Origin: an uncultured Clostridia bacterium
Lineage (GTDB): Bacteria > Bacillota > Clostridia > Oscillospirales > CAG-272
DNA: 9,137 nucleotides
Assembly: GCA_946061315.1 (NCBI GenBank)
Contig: CAMGRB010000039.1
Location: 1-9,137 of the forward strand
Reading direction: 5' to 3'
Part shown: piece after piece, positions 5,231 to 9,137 of the stretch
Position numbering within the stretch: position 1 is the stretch's first letter
Layout: each line of letters begins with the position of its first letter
The notes under the pieces: generated by a model
Seen by the model: the letters and a program-made list of their open reading frames with translations, nothing else
What the model was told of the DNA's origin: nothing
Database searches by the model: none
Made by a program: the position numbers and the translations under genes

Positions 5231-5257
5231 AAATAAATTTTAGGAGGAACATCAGAA

Positions 5258-6457
5258 ATGTTCAAGAAAATTTTATGTATGGTCCTGGCAGTTGTTATGC
5301 TTGTTGGCGTTACCTTCATGCTCGGCTCTTGCGGTAACGACAAGAAGGACATCAAGGCAGCGTTGATCTGTCTGCACGGTGACAGCTCTACCTACGACAA
5401 GAACTTTATTGAAGCATTCAAGCAGGCTTGTGCTAATAAGGGACTTACCGAGGACGACTACACCATCGTTACCGATATCCCCGAGGGTACCGCGTGCTAC
5501 GATAAGGCCGCTGACTTTGCCGACAACGGCTATGACGTTGTTTTTGCCGACTCATTCGGCCACGAGTCTTACTTGATTCAGGCAGCAAAGGAATTTGAAA
5601 ACGTGCAGTTCTGCCATGCAACCGGCACGAAGGCACACACCGAAGGACTTAAGAACTTCCAGAACGCATTTGCTTCTATCTATCAGGGCAGATACCTTGC
5701 AGGTGTTGCAGCAGGATTGAAGCTCGTTGAGCTTTACGGCGACGCTAACGGTAAGGTTTCCGACGAAAACGCAAAGATCGGTTACGTAGGCGCATGGCCT
5801 TATGCAGAGGTTGTTTCGGGTTACACCTCCTTCTACCTCGGCGTAAAGAGCGTAGTTGAAAACGCAACTATGGAAGTTCGCTATACAAACTCATGGTACG
5901 ACGAGGCCGCTGAAAAGACTACCGCCGAGGCTCTTATCGCTGCAGGCTGCAAGCTCATTTCTCAGCACGCCGATTCTATGGGTGCTCCTACCGCTTGTGA
6001 AAACGCAGGCATCCCCAACGTTGCTTACAACGGCGAAACGGGAAAGAACACCTTCGTTATCGCATCCAGAATTGACTGGGTTCCTTACTTTGAGTATATG
6101 CTTGATTGCGTAATGAACGGCAAGGACATCGTTGACGACTGGACGGGTACACTTGCTAACGGCGCCGTTAAGATCACCGCTCTCGGCAGCGCTGCCGCAG
6201 AAGGCACACAGGCAAAGCTTGACGAGGTCTCCGCTAAACTTCAGAACGGTTCTCTCAAGGTATTTGATTGCTCTACCTTCACCGTTAAAGGTGAACATCT
6301 TACCAAGTACCTTGCAGACGTTGACGATGCAGGCGACTTCGTTCCCGAAACCAACGTAATCAAGACCGAAAACGGCGTTACGTTCTTTGACGAGAGCGCA
6401 TTCCGTTCCGCTCCTTACTTTGATATTCGTATCGACGGCATTACCGAGGTAAAGTGA
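5258..6457 (+). CDS. BMP-family (PnrA-like) substrate-binding lipoprotein
   Basis: 399-residue extracellular receptor of an ABC importer. The signal peptide ends in the lipobox LGSC, so Cys25 is the lipid anchor. The rest is the two-lobed BMP/Med fold: an opening strand IKAALICLHGD (32-42), DVVFADSFGHES (93-104), YQGRYLAGVAAG (142-153), IGYVGAWPYAEVVSGYTSFY (174-193) and the partner-lobe strand with VAYNGETG (255-262). Characterised members (PnrA, BmpA and relatives) bind purine nucleosides; the ligand here cannot be read from sequence, but neighbouring xpt favours a purine. AGGAGG (5242-5247) stands 10 bases before the ATG. All 20 isoleucines use ATC or ATT and none ATA, unlike the ATA-rich neighbours, which points to strong expression. 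The ATPase and permease genes follow in the same direction. Confidence 0.93.
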   Translation: MFKKILCMVLAVVMLVGVTFMLGSCGNDKKDIKAALICLHGDSSTYDKNFIEAFKQACANKGLTEDDYTIVTDIPEGTACYDKAADFADNGYDVVFADSFGHESYLIQAAKEFENVQFCHATGTKAHTEGLKNFQNAFASIYQGRYLAGVAAGLKLVELYGDANGKVSDENAKIGYVGAWPYAEVVSGYTSFYLGVKSVVENATMEVRYTNSWYDEAAEKTTAEALIAAGCKLISQHADSMGAPTACENAGIPNVAYNGETGKNTFVIASRIDWVPYFEYMLDCVMNGKDIVDDWTGTLANGAVKITALGSAAAEGTQAKLDEVSAKLQNGSLKVFDCSTFTVKGEHLTKYLADVDDAGDFVPETNVIKTENGVTFFDESAFRSAPYFDIRIDGITEVK

Positions 6458-6469
6458 TTTATTCTTTGA

Positions 6470-6496
6470 CGGTCGCATAAGCGAAAGCTGCGATCG
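6470..6496 (+). other. First intercistronic hairpin after the BMP gene
   Basis: CGGTCGCA (6470-6477) pairs with TGCGATCG (6489-6496), 8 bp with one G-T wobble. Inside the loop, GC-GAAA-GC (6481-6488) can form a capped mini-stem with a GNRA tetraloop. It has no T-run, so it suits mRNA 3'-end protection better than termination. Confidence 0.5.
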
Positions 6497-6512
6497 GTAT
6501 CGTTAAAGGCAT

Positions 6513-6540
6513 AAGGGTTGTCGTTTTGCGGCAACCCTTT
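6513..6540 (+). terminator. Partial terminator between receptor and ATPase genes
   Basis: AAGGGTTGTCG (6513-6523) pairs with CGGCAACCCTT (6529-6539), 11 bp with one T-G wobble and loop TTTTG. Only three T residues (6538-6540) follow, so it should be leaky. Such a stem between a receptor gene and the membrane-component genes commonly lets the receptor be made in excess. I see no good promoter between it and the ATPase start. Confidence 0.55.
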
Positions 6541-6588
6541 ATGTGATAAACGTCCATATTTGCACCTTATACATAAAGGAGAGAAACT

Positions 6589-8325
6589 GTGGAAAAGGAA
6601 ACTGTAATCGAGCTTCGCGGCATTACAAAGCGTTTTGGCGCAAGCATCGTTGCAAACAAAAACGTTTCAATAGACGTTAAAAAAGGTGAGATCCTCTCTA
6701 TTCTCGGCGAGAACGGTTGCGGGAAAACCACCCTTATGAATATGCTGGCAGGCATCTATTATCCCGATGAGGGAACTATCCTCATTCGCGGCGAGGAGGT
6801 CAACATACGCTCACCGAAGGATGCCTTTAATTACAATATAGGTATGATACATCAGCACTTCAAGCTGATTGACGTATTCACCGCCGCGCAAAATATCGTT
6901 ATCGGCACGGACGATAACGGAAAATATGATATAAAATCGGCAAAAGACCGTATTCGCGAAATGAGCGAAAAATACGGATTTCATATAGATTTAGACAAAA
7001 AAGTCTATGAGATGTCGGTCTCGGAAAAGCAGACGGTAGAGATAGTCAAGGCACTTTACCGAGGCGCAGACGTGCTTATTCTGGACGAGCCTACCGCGGT
7101 TTTGACTCCGCAGGAGATAGACCGTCTTTTCGACGTGCTCCGCGCTATGCGAAAAAACGGCAAGTCCGTTATAATCATCACACATAAGCTCAACGAGGTC
7201 ATGGAGATTTCCGACCGCGTCACCGTACTTCGCAAGGGAGAACACATAAAGACTGTCAACACGTCCGAAACCAACGAAAAAGAGCTTGCGGATATGATGG
7301 TCGGACAGAAGGTTACGCTCAACATTGACCGTCCCATGCCCGAAAATCCCGAGCTTCGTCTTGAGGTCGAGGGGATTTCGCTTATGGGAAGCGAAGGACA
7401 TCTTATACTTGATGACGTTAGCTTCTCTGCCTACGGCGGCGAAATTCTCGGAATTGCGGGTATCGCCGGAACCGGTCAGAGAGAACTGCTTGAGTCAATA
7501 GCAGGACTCCATCATCTGCAAAGCGGAAGCGTTACCTACTACAATCCCAAAAAAGACAAGCCCATTACCTTCTTCCACAAGACCTTTAAGAGAGTTATGG
7601 AGCTGGCACAGAGCGGAATGCTCCGCTATGCCGACGGCACGGATTTTACGGGGAAGGACGAGAAAGGAAAACCTCTTTCAAAGAAGACTATATGCAATCA
7701 GGTCGAGGCGGGCGAGGTCTTTTTCAAAGAAGACGAGGTTATCAACCTTCGTGAAAAGACGCCTTTGCAAATTCGCGAGCTTGGCGTGCGTTTTTCCTTT
7801 GTCCCTGAGGACCGTTTAGGTATGGGATTGGTCGGAGATATGGACATCACCGACAATATGATGCTCCGTAGCTATCGCCGCGGAAAGTCGGTATTTGTAG
7901 ACCGAAAGACGCCCGAGGATCTTGCAAACGAGATTATCGACAGCCTCCAGGTCGTCACCCCCGGTGTACACACTCCCGTGCGCCGTCTTTCAGGCGGTAA
8001 CATTCAAAAAGTGCTTGTCGGACGAGAGATTGCCGCAGGTCCCCGCGTTCTTATGGCGGCATATCCCGTGCGCGGACTTGATATCAATTCCTCTTACACC
8101 ATTTACAACCTCCTTACAAGCCAGAAAAAGAACGGCGTTGCCGTTATCTTCGTCGGTGAGGACCTTGACGTACTACTGTCGCTTTGCGATCGCATTATGG
8201 TCCTTGCGGGTGGAAAGGTTATGGGCACGGTAGATGCGCGCAAGGCAAAGAAGGAAGAAATAGGTCTTATGATGATGGGCACTGCCCTTAAAGATAAAGA
8301 AAAACAGGAGGGAGAAAGCTTATAA
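6589..8325 (+). CDS. BMP-type importer ATPase with two NBDs
   Basis: 578-residue ATPase of the sugar/nucleoside importer class (like RbsA, YufO/NupA). NBD1 has Walker A GENGCGKTT (40-48), Q-loop Gln89, signature SVSEKQ (143-148), Walker B VLILDE (162-167) and switch His199. NBD2 has the degenerate P-loop AGIAGTGQ (290-297) usual in this class, VPEDR (405-409), a canonical LSGGN (467-471) and a degenerate Walker B ending GLD (496-498). Relatives are about 500-510 residues; the excess lies at roughly 321-385, between SGSV and the VPEDR block, where family members have a short linker. The frame runs through unbroken, so this is an insertion, not a frameshift. The GTG start at 6589 is preceded by AAGGAG (6576-6581) at 7 bases. 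It probably powers uptake with the flanking receptor and permease. Confidence 0.93.
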   Translation: MEKETVIELRGITKRFGASIVANKNVSIDVKKGEILSILGENGCGKTTLMNMLAGIYYPDEGTILIRGEEVNIRSPKDAFNYNIGMIHQHFKLIDVFTAAQNIVIGTDDNGKYDIKSAKDRIREMSEKYGFHIDLDKKVYEMSVSEKQTVEIVKALYRGADVLILDEPTAVLTPQEIDRLFDVLRAMRKNGKSVIIITHKLNEVMEISDRVTVLRKGEHIKTVNTSETNEKELADMMVGQKVTLNIDRPMPENPELRLEVEGISLMGSEGHLILDDVSFSAYGGEILGIAGIAGTGQRELLESIAGLHHLQSGSVTYYNPKKDKPITFFHKTFKRVMELAQSGMLRYADGTDFTGKDEKGKPLSKKTICNQVEAGEVFFKEDEVINLREKTPLQIRELGVRFSFVPEDRLGMGLVGDMDITDNMMLRSYRRGKSVFVDRKTPEDLANEIIDSLQVVTPGVHTPVRRLSGGNIQKVLVGREIAAGPRVLMAAYPVRGLDINSSYTIYNLLTSQKKNGVAVIFVGEDLDVLLSLCDRIMVLAGGKVMGTVDARKAKKEEIGLMMMGTALKDKEKQEGESL

Positions 8326-8338
8326 AGCTGTTTTGTGT

Positions 8339-9137
8339 ATGGAAAAGCAACAAACTAAACAAGAACAGATTAAAAAAGAACCTTGGCTCCGCATTGTCAA
8401 GCGAGATGCGCTCCCTGTAAAGAAGGTCATACTGATTTACGCGATAGCGATTGTTGCGAGCCTTCTTGTCTCCTCAATTATCTGCTCGCTGTTTTCTTCT
8501 AAAAATCCGTTTGCATTTTTTACTTCTCTCTTTACGGGCGCATTTGGCTCATCCCGCCGAATCTGGCTGCTTTTGCAGGACACCGCGCTCCTTCTCGGCG
8601 TGGCAACCGCGCTTGTTCCCGCATTTAAGATGAAGTTCTGGAACCTCGGAGGTAACGGACAGATACTTGTCGGTTGTCTTGCGGCTATCTCCTGTATGTT
8701 CTACCTCGGAGGCAAAATTCCCGATGCTTTGCTAATAATTATTATGACCGTTGCAAGCATTATCGCAGGTGCGGTATGGGGCGTTTTGCCGGCTATATTC
8801 AAAGCGTACTTCGGAACAAACGAGTCGCTTTTTACGCTTATGCTCAACTACATTGCCGCGGGACTTGTGGCTATGTTCATTACCATTTGGGTAAAGAGCG
8901 GATCGGGCATACTTGAACCCTTGAACTATGGAAATTTCCCCAAGCTGTTCGGCAGCAAGTATCTTTTGACGGTGCTGGTTTTCTTAATTCTCGCCGTACT
9001 TATGTATATTTATCTGAAATACACCAAGCACGGATACGAAATATCGGTAGTAGGCGACAGCCCCAATACCGCAAAGTATATAGGCATTGACGTTAAACGC
9101 GTTATTATCCGCACTATGATCATATCCGGTGCGCTCT
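8339..9137 (+). CDS. BMP-type importer permease, first of a likely pair (partial)
   Basis: The 3' end lies outside the window; 266 residues are visible. It is an inner-membrane permease of the BPD_transp_2 family. A charged cytoplasmic start (1-28) is followed by hydrophobic segments near 29-51, 75-95, 106-123, 128-152, 164-186 and 206-228. Family blocks are FWNLGGNGQIL (100-110), NESLFTLMLNYIA (161-173) and VVGDSPNTAKYIGI (237-250). The gene starts 13 bases after the ATPase stop. The ATG at 8339 has no close ribosome site; the nearest strong one, AGGAGG (8306-8311), is inside the ATPase gene 27 bases away, so it may depend on translational coupling. Importers of this class normally use two different permeases, so a second should follow beyond 9137. 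Confidence 0.92.
   Translation, partial: MEKQQTKQEQIKKEPWLRIVKRDALPVKKVILIYAIAIVASLLVSSIICSLFSSKNPFAFFTSLFTGAFGSSRRIWLLLQDTALLLGVATALVPAFKMKFWNLGGNGQILVGCLAAISCMFYLGGKIPDALLIIIMTVASIIAGAVWGVLPAIFKAYFGTNESLFTLMLNYIAAGLVAMFITIWVKSGSGILEPLNYGNFPKLFGSKYLLTVLVFLILAVLMYIYLKYTKHGYEISVVGDSPNTAKYIGIDVKRVIIRTMIISGAL

Noticed and set aside
5891..6478. 195-residue minus-strand frame over the receptor gene
   Set aside because: Shadow frame created by the biased codon use of the receptor gene; no ribosome site.
6567..6573. TTATACA as a -10 for the ATPase gene
   Set aside because: Transcription would begin at the ribosome site itself and there is no -35 at 16-18 bases.
7549..7743. Frameshift or gene fusion in the ATPase
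   Set aside because: The frame is open from end to end, codon use is unchanged, and both NBD2 halves are in the same frame; an insertion explains it better.
1..9137. CRISPR array, prophage, transposase, tRNA or rRNA
   Set aside because: No regularly spaced repeats, phage or transposase protein signatures, cloverleaf folds or rRNA stretches were seen on reading both strands.

Overview
The window reads as chromosomal DNA of a spore-forming, low-to-mid GC Firmicute, most likely an uncultured gut-type Clostridia. The reasons are strong AGGAGG-type ribosome binding sites, consensus sigma-A promoters (several with extended -10 elements), a Spo0A response regulator, a DUF421/DUF4363 membrane pair, a guanine riboswitch in front of xpt, and a BspA-type leucine-rich-repeat lipoprotein. 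No phage, insertion sequence, CRISPR array, tRNA or rRNA is visible.

Layout: The first ~70 bases carry a near-perfect promoter firing leftward into a gene outside the window. Rightward, a DUF421 (YetF-like) membrane protein and a DUF4363 protein overlap by 4 bases and form a two-gene operon. A noncoding stretch with three hairpins (1193-1330) follows. A DUF2156 protein (acyl/aminoacyl-transferase fold) is encoded on the minus strand to 2166. Divergent from it, spo0A (2472-3248) stands alone behind its own promoter, without its usual neighbour spoIVB. Next comes a small secreted lipoprotein with 23-residue BspA repeats (3462-4118), closed by a clear terminator. After about 190 quiet bases, an extended -10 promoter drives a guanine riboswitch, a structured expression platform and xpt (4343-5198).

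The right third is an ABC importer of the BMP/PnrA type: substrate-binding lipoprotein (5258-6457), double-NBD ATPase (6589-8325) and the first permease (from 8339, cut by the window end). A second permease would be expected just outside. Beside a guanine-controlled xanthine phosphoribosyltransferase, the importer most plausibly brings in purine nucleosides or related compounds, giving an uptake-plus-salvage cluster. A terminator overlapping the xpt stop codon argues that the importer is transcribed mainly on its own.

Most of this is ordinary core biology and I do not see a wholly new system. The points most worth a second look are: a riboswitch platform in which the antiterminator appears to use the ligand-binding J2/3 strand and the 5' strand of P3; a Spo0A whose receiver departs from the family around the phosphorylation site; and an ATPase with about 60 extra residues inside NBD2 plus an eroded NBD1 signature.
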